Origin: an uncultured Myxococcales bacterium
GTDB lineage: Bacteria; Myxococcota_A; Polyangia; Polyangiales; Polyangiaceae
NCBI GenBank assembly: GCA_937902985.1
Contig: CALFNG010000311.1
Coordinates: 1 to 43,845, forward strand
Direction: 5' to 3'
Length of the DNA stretch: 43,845 bases
Shown: positions 8,068 through 16,562 of the stretch, in pieces
How positions within the stretch are numbered: position 1 is the first letter of the stretch
How the letters are laid out: each line of letters begins with the position of its first letter
Notes under the pieces: generated by a model
Databases searched by the model: none
What the model was told of the DNA's origin: nothing
Seen by the model: only the letters and a program-made list of their open reading frames with translations
Translations under genes and position numbers: made by a program

Positions 8068-8721
8068 CTACTTGACTCCGCCCTTCGGGCGCGCGTTCGG
8101 AGTCAGATCCGAGTTGCGCCAGTAGAAGTCGATCTTCTTCTCCGTGGCGTCGGCGAAGCCGACCATCTGCATCTCCGCCTCGATGGCTGCCGTCCCGTCG
8201 GGGACGACCTTCTTGGGAACGCAGGAGAACGTTATCACCGCGCTCTCCGCGGGCTTCATCACGCCCTGGAAGAAGTTCCCGGAGCACGTGTGAAACGGCT
8301 TCGTCTTGGTCGATGTCCCGCTGTCGTCGGTCACGTCGAGCTGCTTGCCGCCCTTGTCGTAGAAATAGACGGCGATCTTGCCGTAGAGGATGGTCGTCGG
8401 GCCGATGTTCTTGATGGAGAAGCTCGGACCCTTGTCGTCGGTCTTCTTCCATTTCACCGTCATGAGGCGCTCGCTGCCCTTGGCGTCGCACGGCTTGGTG
8501 AACGAGCCGACTCCGCTCGACTTCGCGGGGCAGTCGTGGTGCGGCTCGACCTCCTCGGGCTTCGCGCTGGCCGAGGGTACGGCCGAGGGAGTCGCGTCCG
8601 GGCTCGCACCCGCGCCGGCGCTCGCGCTCGCGGCGGGCGCCTGGGATTTCGCCTCCTCGTTGGAGCAACCGACGACGGCCAGGGCGATCGCAAACGTGGC
8701 GGATGTTCGAATCAAGGTCAC
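8068..8721 (-). CDS. lipoprotein, unknown function
   Basis: The lipoprotein leader (IRTSATFAIALAVVGC) decides the start: either GTG at 8721 or TTG at 8715, the latter five bases after GAGGTG. A 40-residue Ala/Ser/Pro linker follows, then a beta-rich domain with Cys residues (HHDCPAKSSG, TKPCDAKGSE, FHTCSGNFF, VITFSCVPKK) that may form disulfides. Repeated short strands such as TVKWKKTDDKGPSFSIKNIGPTTI suggest an immunoglobulin-like fold. It stands alone between a plus-strand fragment and the AraC-type gene. Not recognised further. Confidence 0.7.
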   Translation of the reverse strand: MTLIRTSATFAIALAVVGCSNEEAKSQAPAASASAGAGASPDATPSAVPSASAKPEEVEPHHDCPAKSSGVGSFTKPCDAKGSERLMTVKWKKTDDKGPSFSIKNIGPTTILYGKIAVYFYDKGGKQLDVTDDSGTSTKTKPFHTCSGNFFQGVMKPAESAVITFSCVPKKVVPDGTAAIEAEMQMVGFADATEKKIDFYWRNSDLTPNARPKGGVK

Positions 8722-8950
8722 CTCGGACCGGTACTCTACAAGGCCGGCACGCCGGCGGCTCAGATTCTGGGGAGCGAGCAGACAGGTCTTCGTGCAGTCC
8801 TTGACCGTCGAGACCCGTCGAGACACCTACAAGCGCATTCGTAAGATCGTCAGAGCGCGCCTTGGTCCTGAGCCTCATCACCGGTCGGGTAGATCGCGAG
8901 GGCCATGCTTGGACCTGCTGTCTTTAGGCTGCGACGACGTCGAGAAGAGG

Positions 8951-9982
8951 CTATCGCCGTCCGCGTCCAGGGGGGGTCTTCGACGCGCGGTATGCCGACG
9001 GCGGTACCGACTCCCAGCGCCGGAACGCGCGCCGGAAGTTCGCGAGGTCGGAGTACCCGAGCCTGTGGGCGATCTCCTCGATGGTGAAGCGGCCCGATTT
9101 CACGTGCTCGAGAGCGAGCGTGCGGCGGACGTCTTCGACCAGCGCGTGGAATGACGTGCCCTCGTCCACCAGGCGCCGGTGCAAGGTGCGCGGCGTCATG
9201 CGGAGCATGCGGGCGGTGACGGGCAGGGAAGGGAAGCCGTTCTCCTTCTCGAGCAGGAGCCGCCGGACGCGGGCCGCCAGCGATTCGTTCGCCGTCAGCT
9301 TGTCGAGCTCGCGCTGGCAGATGAGCGCGGCTTCGCGAAACGCCTCCGGATCGGCCATCTTCAGCGGGACGTCGATGACCTCGCGCGGCAGGACGACCCC
9401 CGCCCACGACTGGCCGTACTTCACGTCGCTGCGGAAGAAGTCGCGGGCCAGCGGCGCATAGTCGGGGGCGTCGAACGGGAACGCGATCATCTTCACCGGG
9501 CAGTCGCCCATCGAGATCGAGTCCAGCACGTTCTTCATCGTCAGCATGACGGCCTCGAGCACGAGCCGCTGGATGGCGCCCAGCGGGCGAGGCTCGGCGA
9601 AGACGATCCGAAGCTCGCCCGCGTGGACCGTATGCGAGATCGAGATGAGCGAGGTTCGCAGCGGGGCGTAGCGCTCGACGAGCTCCAGCGCCTGGCCGAT
9701 CGTCCCGCTGCTGAGGGCCGCATAGCCCACCATTCCGTGGCTGTTCGCGAGCAGGCGCTCGCCGATCAAGAGCCCCAGCGCCGGCTCCCGCGACATGGAC
9801 AGCGCGTCGAGAGCGAGCCTCTGGAAGGTGGGGAAGGCGAGGGCGAGTGACGGGCCGTTGAGCTGCTCGCGGGAGAGCTGGCTCTGCCCGAGCCAGCGGT
9901 CGACGTCGACACCCAGGCCGCCGAGCTGGTCGGCGATCTGACGGACGTACTGGACGAGGAGCGTGAAGCCCGGGTCGTCCAT
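8951..9982 (-). CDS. AraC-family transcriptional regulator
   Basis: A 343-residue protein with an N-terminal arabinose-binding-like effector domain (about residues 15-205, as in OruR/AlkR-type regulators) and a C-terminal AraC double helix-turn-helix (about 235-335: TPRTLHRRLVDEGTSFHALV and IAHRLGYSDLANFRRAFRRW). It is divergent from the hydroxylase-fusion gene across 126 bases. In this subfamily a regulator beside an alkane hydroxylase (AlkR with alkM) activates it in response to substrate. Activation of the fusion gene by a hydrocarbon or lipid effector is therefore a reasonable inference. The start ATG at 9982 fits the domain boundaries. Confidence 0.9.
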   Translation of the reverse strand: MDDPGFTLLVQYVRQIADQLGGLGVDVDRWLGQSQLSREQLNGPSLALAFPTFQRLALDALSMSREPALGLLIGERLLANSHGMVGYAALSSGTIGQALELVERYAPLRTSLISISHTVHAGELRIVFAEPRPLGAIQRLVLEAVMLTMKNVLDSISMGDCPVKMIAFPFDAPDYAPLARDFFRSDVKYGQSWAGVVLPREVIDVPLKMADPEAFREAALICQRELDKLTANESLAARVRRLLLEKENGFPSLPVTARMLRMTPRTLHRRLVDEGTSFHALVEDVRRTLALEHVKSGRFTIEEIAHRLGYSDLANFRRAFRRWESVPPSAYRASKTPPGRGRR

Positions 9983-10008
9983 GGTTTACCTCGCGGCCTC
10001 GCGTTCGA

Positions 10009-10036
10009 TTGTCAATAAATGACCCCTCGTTGTCAA
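10009..10036. promoter_or_regulatory. paired TTGTCAA direct repeats, candidate AraC-type operator
   Basis: TTGTCAA occurs at 10009-10015 and again at 10030-10036, exactly 21 bases apart, which is two helical turns. This is the spacing used by AraC-family dimers on paired direct half-sites. The site sits between the divergent AraC-type gene and the hydroxylase fusion. Confidence 0.5.
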
Positions 10037-10048
10037 CGGCGGACCTCT

Positions 10049-10068
10049 CGCGCGACCGCGGTCGCGCG
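10049..10068. promoter_or_regulatory. perfect 20-bp palindrome in divergent promoter
   Basis: The 20 bases centred on CCGCGG (CGCGCGACCG and its exact complement) form a perfect inverted repeat about 40 bases upstream of the fusion gene's ATG. It could be a second regulator's operator or a 5'-leader hairpin. GC-only composition makes chance more likely than usual. Confidence 0.35.
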
Positions 10069-10108
10069 TAGCTTCTTCTCGTCGAGAGCACGAGCCGAGG
10101 GAGTGCCC

Positions 10109-12442
10109 ATGCAATCCAACAAGCGACTCATCTCCGCGCGGATCAACGACCAGTCGATCACCGTCGAGCGCGGAGAGACCGTGCTGCAGGCGGCGCTGCG
10201 TCACGGAATCGCGTTCCCGAATAGCTGCCGGGTGGGCGGTTGCGGCACGTGCAAGTGCCGCCTCACAGCCGGCGCCGTGAAGGAGCTCACCGAGACCGGG
10301 TATCTCCTGACGGCCGCCGAGATTGACCAGGGGTACATCCTGGCCTGCCAGAGCGTTCCGCGGTCGGACGTCGGCGTGGCGGTCGATCTCTCGGTGCGGG
10401 CTTCGCAGCGCACCGTATCGGGACGCGTGATCGCGCAGCGGAAGGTCACGCACGACATCACGAGCCTCGGCGTGCAGCTCGACGAGCCGATGCCCTACAA
10501 GGCGGGCCAGTTCGCGAACGTCGGCATCGAGGGGCTCGACGGCATGGTCCGCAGCTACTCGTTCGCGGCCCCTGCGCGGGGCGACGGGCAGGTCTCGTTC
10601 CTGGTACGCAAGGTGCCCGGCGGCCGCTTCTCGTCCCGGGTCAGCGACCAGGACCTCGTGGGCCGAGCCGTCCGCGTCGACGGTCCCTCGGGTGACTTCT
10701 GGCTGCGACCGAGCGGCGCGCCGTTGCTGCTCGTCGCGGGGGGAAGCGGCCTCGCGCCGATCCTGGCGATGCTGCATGAAGCCCTGTCGGCCGGCGTCTC
10801 GCGGTCGGCCACGCTGCTCTTCGGCGCGCGCGAGGCGAGGGACCTCTATGCCCTCGAAGAGATCGAGTCGATCGCGCGGCAGTGGCGCGGCGCGTTCCGC
10901 TTCGTCCCGGTGCTCTCGGCCGCGGGTGACGACGCGACGTGGACGGGGCAGCGGGGTCTCGTCACCGAGAAGATCCAGGGCCTGCTCGAGCCTGGCTCCC
11001 ACGCGCTCCTCTGCGGCCCGCCTGCGATGGTCGACGGCGCCGTCGCGGTGCTTCGCGAGCAGGGCGTCCGTCGTGACGACATCCACTTCGACCGCTTCAC
11101 CATTCGGCCTGGCGTCCGCGCCGACGTGGCGATGCCGGTCGAAGCCGCCGAGAGCGCCCAGCCCGCGACCTGGCCGGAGTACATGAAGTACTTCACGTTC
11201 CACGCGATCGCTCTGCTCAGCGTCGTCGCGCTCCTGGCTGGCGGCGGGTTCCTCACGGCCGGCCTGCTCGCGGTGCTCGCGATCTACGTGCTCGGCGATG
11301 CCATCGGCGGAGACGACACCTCCACGCCGAGGTTCCTGCGCCCCGGCGTGCTGACGGCGCAGCTCTGGATGGCGCTGCCGCTGCTCTCGCTCATCGTGTT
11401 CTGCGCCGTGTGGAACGTCAGCCCTGGCGACCCGCTCGGCTTCGGCGCGTGGGTCACCCGCTGGACGCGATACGACGTGATCGCGGCGCGCGACGCCACG
11501 ACGTTCGGGCAGCACCTGTCGGCCTGGATCGTCACCGGGTTGATGATCGGCCTCGTCGGCACCATCCCGGCGCACGAGCTGACGCACCGGACGTGGGACC
11601 GGGTCTCGATGCTGGTCGGCCGCTGGCTCCTCGCCTTCAGCTTCGACACGACGTTCGCGATCGAGCACGTCTACGGCCACCACCGCTACGTGTCGACCGC
11701 GCACGACCCGGCGACCGCGCCTCGCGGACGGAACGTCTACGTTCACATCGTCGCGTCCACCCTCAAGGGCAACGTCAGCGCCTGGAACATCGAGTCGGAT
11801 CGCCTCGGCAAGAAGCGCCTCGGCCGGTACTCGTGGCATAACGCGTTCATCCGGGGGCACCTCATGAGCGTGCTCCTCGTGGCCATGGCCTTCGCCATGG
11901 GCGGCCGGAGAGGCGCGGCGTTCTTCGTGGCCTGCGCGCTCGGGGGCAAGGCGCTGCTCGAAGTCGTCAACTACATGGAGCACTACGGCATGGTCCGGAA
12001 TCCCGAGACGCCCGTGCAGCCGCGCCATTCGTGGAACACCAACCGGCGCGTCAGCTCGTGGACCATGTTCAACCTGACGCGGCACTCGCATCACCACGCT
12101 CAGGGCGAAGTGCCGTACCAGGATCTCCGGCCGTACCCCGACGCGCCGATGATGATCAACGGCTACCTCACCACCATCCTCGTCGCGATGGTCCCTCCCG
12201 TGTGGCACCGGCTCATGACGCCGAAGGTGCTCGCGTGGGATCGCGACTACGCGACCGACGAGGAGCGCAGGCTCGCGGCCGGCGCGAACGCCCGCAGCGG
12301 CATTCCGCTGCTGGGTCCGGCATCGACGGGCGCCGGCCCCGCGTTCGTGAGGAGCGCGGGCCCGCTGCAGGCGGACCCAACGGAGCCGCGGCCGGGCCGA
12401 CGACTGGAGCGAGACGCGCGGACCGTCCGGGGTCTACGATGA
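10109..12442 (+). CDS. ferredoxin / FAD-NAD(P)H reductase / AlkB-XylM-type hydroxylase fusion
   Basis: One 777-residue chain carries a complete hydroxylation system. Residues 1-95: plant-type [2Fe-2S] ferredoxin with Cys 40, 45, 48 and 80 (CxxxxCxxC...C). Residues 100-335: ferredoxin-NADP reductase-type module with the flavin motif RSYS (149-152), pyridine-nucleotide motif GGSGLAP (211-217) and CGPPAM (302-307). Residues 360-720: membrane di-iron hydroxylase of the fatty-acid desaturase/AlkB superfamily with HELTHR (489-494), EHVYGHH (519-525), EHYGMVR (624-630) and RHSHHHA (658-664). The order equals XylA followed by XylM or AlkB. It should take electrons from NAD(P)H and hydroxylate alkanes, alkylaromatics or a lipid at the inner membrane. 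The ATG at 10109 follows a GAGG site. The substrate cannot be told from sequence. Confidence 0.9.
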   Translation: MQSNKRLISARINDQSITVERGETVLQAALRHGIAFPNSCRVGGCGTCKCRLTAGAVKELTETGYLLTAAEIDQGYILACQSVPRSDVGVAVDLSVRASQRTVSGRVIAQRKVTHDITSLGVQLDEPMPYKAGQFANVGIEGLDGMVRSYSFAAPARGDGQVSFLVRKVPGGRFSSRVSDQDLVGRAVRVDGPSGDFWLRPSGAPLLLVAGGSGLAPILAMLHEALSAGVSRSATLLFGAREARDLYALEEIESIARQWRGAFRFVPVLSAAGDDATWTGQRGLVTEKIQGLLEPGSHALLCGPPAMVDGAVAVLREQGVRRDDIHFDRFTIRPGVRADVAMPVEAAESAQPATWPEYMKYFTFHAIALLSVVALLAGGGFLTAGLLAVLAIYVLGDAIGGDDTSTPRFLRPGVLTAQLWMALPLLSLIVFCAVWNVSPGDPLGFGAWVTRWTRYDVIAARDATTFGQHLSAWIVTGLMIGLVGTIPAHELTHRTWDRVSMLVGRWLLAFSFDTTFAIEHVYGHHRYVSTAHDPATAPRGRNVYVHIVASTLKGNVSAWNIESDRLGKKRLGRYSWHNAFIRGHLMSVLLVAMAFAMGGRRGAAFFVACALGGKALLEVVNYMEHYGMVRNPETPVQPRHSWNTNRRVSSWTMFNLTRHSHHHAQGEVPYQDLRPYPDAPMMINGYLTTILVAMVPPVWHRLMTPKVLAWDRDYATDEERRLAAGANARSGIPLLGPASTGAGPAFVRSAGPLQADPTEPRPGRRLERDARTVRGLR

Positions 12443-12448
12443 GCGACC

Positions 12449-13894
12449 TTGACCACGGATCCGGCGCGCACTCGATCACGTGGGCCTGCGACGCTGCTCC
12501 TGGCAGCAACAGTCGCGAGTCTCATCGTCTCGGTCGTGGCGGGCTACCTCACGCGACTCTCGCTCGTGGAGTCGACCCGGTGGGTCACCCATAGCAGCGA
12601 AGTGAAGCTCGCGATCGCGGAGTGCGATCGCGCGCTCTACCACGGCGACGCGGAAGCACTCGGAGCGGCGGAAGCCAAGGTCGAGCGCCTGACGGTCGAC
12701 AACCCACGCCAGCAACAGAACATCGCGCAAGCGGCGATGCTCGCTGATCGCCGGGGCTCGCGCGCCGAGCTCGAGGGTCTCTTCGCGGCGATGCAGGGCG
12801 AAGAAGACCGCTTGATGGCCGAGCGGCTGCAACGGTTCGCATCCGGCCGCGCCCGCGGCGCAATCGCCTTCGTGGTCGGAGCCGCGCTGACCGTCGTGTT
12901 CGGCATTGGCGACCTGGCTTTGCTGCGCGCACAGCGCCGGGATCTGAGCAGCCAGCGAGCCTTGCTGGAGGCCATCCTCGAAAGCGTCGACGAAGGGATC
13001 ATCGCGGTCGAGCCCTCAAGCAGGATCGTCGCGATCAACGCGGTGGCGCGATCGATGTTGGGTGGTTCGTTTCCGCGTGGTGACTGGCCCAAAGACTGGC
13101 GTCCCGTCCTCACGGCAACCTTCGAGGACGGGTCTTCGATGGCGCCCGAGAATGGACCGCTCGCTCGCGCCATGCGCGGCGAGACCTCCGAAGGCGTCGT
13201 CTACCGCATCCTGCCCACGAACGATCCATCCGCCGCCAATCCCGGCGTGTGGGTCTCCGCGAGTGCTCGCCCCATCCGAGACGAGCTCGGGCGGGTCGTC
13301 GTAGCGGTCACCACCTTGCGTGACATCACCGAGCAGCGCGCGACCGCCGAGCGGCTGCGCGATCTGTCGCTCACCGACGAGCTGACGGGCCTGCTCAATC
13401 GCCGTGGCTTCCTGGCCATGGCAAACGGCCAGATCGCCGCCTCACGTCGAACCCGAGCCCCCGTTGCGCTCCTGTACGCGGACGTCAACGGCCTGAAGCG
13501 AATCAACGACGAGCTCGGGCACGAGCAAGGGGACCAGACCATCCAGGACGCGGCCCAGGTGCTTCGCAGCGTCCTTCGGGAGCGGGACATCGTTGCGCGC
13601 ATCGGTGGCGATGAGTTCGTCGCGCTGCTGCCGAACTTCTCCCCGGCAGCACGCCAGCCGATGCTCGAGCGACTGGCCGTGTCGATTCGATCGCGCAAAG
13701 AGCACGAGGCGCGCCCCTATCGCCTGTCCGTGAGCGCCGGCGTGACCTTCATGGACTGGGAGAGCGGGCAATCGCTCGACGAGCTGCTCGCGGATGCTGA
13801 TCGCAGGATGTACGAGCACAAGCGGGAACGTGCCGGTCAGTCGATGCCCGTGCTGCGCTCCGTCCCCTCGGGCCAGGGGAAACGGGGCACCTGA
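12449..13894 (+). CDS. membrane PAS-GGDEF diguanylate cyclase
   Basis: Starts at a TTG six bases after the fusion gene, so probably the same transcript. A 481-residue protein: TM1 near residues 16-34, a periplasmic helical region (about 35-130, CHASE3-like), TM2 near 138-158, a PAS domain (about 170-300, ILESVDEGIIAVEPSSRIVA...RDITEQR) and a GGDEF domain (about 310-475) with an intact RIGGDEFV (GGDEF at 386-390) and DVNGLKRIND. It should make cyclic di-GMP from two GTP. The usual RxxD inhibitory site five residues before GGDEF is not present (RDIVARIGGDEF reads with RDIV), so product inhibition may be weak. Its position suggests coupling of substrate availability to surface or motility behaviour. 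Confidence 0.85.
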   Translation: MTTDPARTRSRGPATLLLAATVASLIVSVVAGYLTRLSLVESTRWVTHSSEVKLAIAECDRALYHGDAEALGAAEAKVERLTVDNPRQQQNIAQAAMLADRRGSRAELEGLFAAMQGEEDRLMAERLQRFASGRARGAIAFVVGAALTVVFGIGDLALLRAQRRDLSSQRALLEAILESVDEGIIAVEPSSRIVAINAVARSMLGGSFPRGDWPKDWRPVLTATFEDGSSMAPENGPLARAMRGETSEGVVYRILPTNDPSAANPGVWVSASARPIRDELGRVVVAVTTLRDITEQRATAERLRDLSLTDELTGLLNRRGFLAMANGQIAASRRTRAPVALLYADVNGLKRINDELGHEQGDQTIQDAAQVLRSVLRERDIVARIGGDEFVALLPNFSPAARQPMLERLAVSIRSRKEHEARPYRLSVSAGVTFMDWESGQSLDELLADADRRMYEHKRERAGQSMPVLRSVPSGQGKRGT

Positions 13895-13901
13895 ACCCAG
13901 C

Positions 13902-14012
13902 TTCTCGTTCAACACGATCGGTCGGCTGGCCGATGCCTTCGGTTTCGTCGTGCCGGGTCTCAGCGCCTTCGAGGCGGGCGCGAAGTACCTGCTCGCGCGC
14001 GGCTACCGCTGA
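13902..14012 (+). pseudogene. C-terminal relic, possibly carboxymuconolactone-decarboxylase/AhpD-like
   Basis: The sequence reads FSFNTIGRLADAFGFVVPG, then EAGAKYLLARGYR and a stop. This resembles C-termini of AhpD-type peroxidase-related proteins, which end with an N-R-x-x-D-A-x-G segment and a helical ARxLLxRGYR. No catalytic CxxC part precedes it; the diguanylate cyclase gene ends just upstream. It is a relic of about 36 residues. The family call is tentative. Confidence 0.35.
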
Positions 14013-14092
14013 GCGCGGAGGGAAAATCGATCCGATAGGCAGTCGGCGAGCTGGCGGCGCGAAGATCCAAACGGTGATCACTTCAGAGCGCT

Positions 14093-15592
14093 TCAGACCC
14101 GCATTCGCTTCCACCGGCCGCCGCGAAAGGCCGCCACCGAGACGACGGCGAACACCGAGAAGCAGATGGCCAGCGTGATGAAGACGCCGTTCGGTCCGAG
14201 CGGCGTATGGTGCGACAGGGCCCACGCGAGAGGCATCTGCAGCATCCAGAAGACGAAGACGTTGATCACCGTCGGCGTCATGGTGTCGCCGGCGCCGTTC
14301 AGCGACTGGCTCGCGACCATGCCGAACGCATAGAAGGGGAACCCGAGGCTGACGATCCGGAGGTAGCCAATCCCGTAGCGGAGAACCTCGGGGTCGGCGG
14401 TGAAGATCCCGACGATGAGCGCCGCGCCGACGAAGAAGAAGAGCCCGACGGCGCTCAGGAACGCGGCGCTGGCGAAGCTCGCGCGCCAGACGGAGCGCTC
14501 CGCGCGATCGGCGCGACCGGCGCCGAGGTTCTGGCCGACCAGGGTCGCCGCCGCGTTGCTGAGGCCGAACGCCGGGAGGATCGCGAACATGAGGATCCGG
14601 AACCCGATCGTGTAGCCCGCGAGGGGCGCGCTCCCGAACGAGGACAGGATCCGCATGACGCCGATGTAGCTCGTCATCGAGATGAGCGTCTGGAGCGTCG
14701 CGGAGCTCGAGAGGCGAAGGACGCTGCCCATGACGCGCACGTCGAGCGACAGATGCTTGCGCGTGAGCGTGATGCGGCCCCGCCCGCGCGTCAGCACGAC
14801 GAGCTGATAGGCGACCGCGCACCCGCGCCCGATGTTCGTGGCCACCGCGGCGCCCGTGACCCCCAGGGCCGGGAACGGCCCGAGGCCGAAGATGAGGCAG
14901 GGACCGAGCGCGATGTTCAGCGCGTTGCCGAGCCAGAGCACGCGCATCGCCTGGGCGGCGTCGCCGGCGCCCCGGAAGATCGCGTTGATGAGGAACAAGA
15001 GGAACGCCGTGGCGTTGCAGCCGAGCATGACCCGCGTGAACGAGGTGCCCTGCGCCACGACGCCGGCGTCGGCGCCCATGAGGCGTAGCAGCGCGGGGGC
15101 GAACGCCGCCCCTGCCGCCCCGAGGGCGAGCGCAATCGCGAGGCCCAGCGCGATGGCCTGCACCGCGGTGCGCGCGGCAGCGTCGATGTTCTTCTCGCCG
15201 ACACGCCTGGCCACGAGCGCCATGGCGCCTATCGAGACGCCCATCGCGAGCGAGTAGACGATCATCATCATCGACTCCGTCAGGCCCACCGCCGCCACCG
15301 CCGTGGCTCCGAGATGGGCGACCCAGAAGACGTCGGCCATGGCGAAGATCGACTCCATGACCATCTCGAGGATCATGGGGACCGCGAGCATCGTCAGGCT
15401 CGTGCCGATCGGCGCAGCGGTCAGGTCCACGGGCGCACCCCGGACCGCGTCGCGGAGCAACCGCAAGGAGGACCGGAGCCAGCGCTCCGGCGGCGGCCGG
15501 GTTTCGCCCTCGGGGCGGACGATGGATGCGTTCAGCTCGGACATGACGGGTGGCATTCGCAAGCCAGAGTGGAGCGTGGGTCGCGGGAGCAT
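14093..15592 (-). CDS. MATE-family multidrug/toxin efflux transporter
   Basis: At up to 499 residues it shows twelve hydrophobic segments in two halves, typical of MATE transporters that exchange Na+ or H+ for cationic drugs or metabolites. Recognisable features are the first-helix PMILEMVMESIFAMADVFWV, VGLTESMMMIVYSLAMGVSIGAMALVARRVGE, and the second-half equivalents YIGVMRILSSFG and AFGLSNAAATLVGQNLGAG. The start is uncertain: ATGs at 15592, 15556 and 15544 are all without a clear ribosome site; 15544 (MSELNAS) gives a family-like N-terminus. It stands alone on the minus strand, convergent with the diguanylate cyclase and the short relic. Confidence 0.88.
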   Translation of the reverse strand: MLPRPTLHSGLRMPPVMSELNASIVRPEGETRPPPERWLRSSLRLLRDAVRGAPVDLTAAPIGTSLTMLAVPMILEMVMESIFAMADVFWVAHLGATAVAAVGLTESMMMIVYSLAMGVSIGAMALVARRVGEKNIDAAARTAVQAIALGLAIALALGAAGAAFAPALLRLMGADAGVVAQGTSFTRVMLGCNATAFLLFLINAIFRGAGDAAQAMRVLWLGNALNIALGPCLIFGLGPFPALGVTGAAVATNIGRGCAVAYQLVVLTRGRGRITLTRKHLSLDVRVMGSVLRLSSSATLQTLISMTSYIGVMRILSSFGSAPLAGYTIGFRILMFAILPAFGLSNAAATLVGQNLGAGRADRAERSVWRASFASAAFLSAVGLFFFVGAALIVGIFTADPEVLRYGIGYLRIVSLGFPFYAFGMVASQSLNGAGDTMTPTVINVFVFWMLQMPLAWALSHHTPLGPNGVFITLAICFSVFAVVSVAAFRGGRWKRMRV

Positions 15593-15634
15593 TTTGCGAT
15601 GCCACGGCCCAGCCCGGCGTTGCTGCCCCCGCGG

Positions 15635-16052
15635 CTACGCTTTCAACTTCGCGTCGAGCAGCGCGATCAGCGACCGCCAGTGCCGTTCGGCGGCCGTGGC
15701 GTCATAGACCGGCGGCGACGACGCGGTCGGGATACGTCCCCGCCGCGGTCAGCGACATCAGGCCGCCCATGCAGTAGCCGGTGATCCCGATGCCGCCCGG
15801 ACGCACGTCGGGCTGGGCCGCGAGGTAGCCGAGGAAGGCCTGCGTGTCGGACATGATGTTGGCCTGCGTCGCGCGCGCGGAGAACTTCTCCATCAGGGTC
15901 TTGCGCATGCCCGGGTCGGCGAAGATCACGTGCGGATCCATGGGCTCGTAGGCGCCCGACCGATAGAAGAGATCCGGCAGCAGAACGAAGTAGCCGTGCG
16001 TCGCGAGCCGCTCGCCGACCTCGAGCATCGCCGGGCGAATGCCACGCGGCTG
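15635..16052 (-). pseudogene. dienelactone hydrolase relic with internal deletion
   Basis: From 16052 the minus strand reads PRGIRPAMLEVGERLATHGYF, LPDLFYRSG, and the nucleophile motif GYCMGG, all standard for dienelactone hydrolases. After TYPDRVVAA the frame ends in TGA near 15704. The neighbouring frame resumes with YDATAAERHWRSLIALLDAKL and a stop at 15635, the normal family C-terminus. About 60-70 residues, including the catalytic Asp and His, are therefore deleted and the frame is lost. The first 35-40 residues are also missing, cut by an in-frame TAA at 16053-16055. The gene is nonfunctional. Confidence 0.75.
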
Positions 16053-16106
16053 TTACGTGGCGCGGGTGGATCAGACGCTGGTTTAGTCCGACCAGACGGT
16101 CGCGCG

Positions 16107-16562
16107 GTGACGCGACGTGAAGCAGGCGAGAAGTTTGGCTATCCACGCTCCGTGGATGATCAGACGCTATGGGCGGCCTTCACCGGGTGCACGCTGACGC
16201 ACGCGCAATGGACCCACGCGTCGCACGTGCGAACGGCCTTCTTGTTCTCACGCCAGTTCGCGATCGACGAGGCGCATCTGAGGATGCGCGCGGGAATCAT
16301 CCGGCTGAACGAACGACACGGCCTGACCGAGACCAGCGCGCGAGGCTATTTCGAGACGCTCACCCGCGCATGGCTCGTCCTCGTGGCGGACGCGCGCTTG
16401 CGCAGCGACGCGGCGACCTCGGTCGAGCTGTTCCAACGCTGCCCGGAACTCTTGGACCGCAGTCTCCCGGCCCGGCATTACAGCAAAGAGCTGCTCGGCA
16501 CGGTGCGGGCGCGTTCGATCTTCGTCGAGCCGGATCTCTCACCGCTCCCGCGCGTTCCGTGA
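16107..16562 (+). CDS. conserved hypothetical protein
   Basis: The conserved part starts about DDQTLWAAFTGCTLTHAQWTH and includes HVRTAFLFSRQFAIDEAH, RMRAGIIRLNERHG, ARGYFETLTRAWL and FVEPDLSPLP. I recognise this pattern from small bacterial hypothetical proteins of about 150 residues that share an (E/Q)WTHxxHxR motif and a conserved GYxETLTRxW; no function is known to me. The start may be GTG at 16107 or GTG at 16152; the second fits the conserved N-terminus better, but neither has a good ribosome site. The His-rich motif suggests metal or cofactor binding, which is inference only. Confidence 0.6.
   Translation: MTRREAGEKFGYPRSVDDQTLWAAFTGCTLTHAQWTHASHVRTAFLFSRQFAIDEAHLRMRAGIIRLNERHGLTETSARGYFETLTRAWLVLVADARLRSDAATSVELFQRCPELLDRSLPARHYSKELLGTVRARSIFVEPDLSPLPRVP

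Noticed and set aside
9986-12208. A very long open frame opposite the hydroxylase-fusion gene
   Set aside because: It lies antisense to a gene with complete catalytic motifs, is extremely Arg/Asp/Glu/His-rich and low in hydrophobic residues, as expected for a shadow of high-GC coding DNA.
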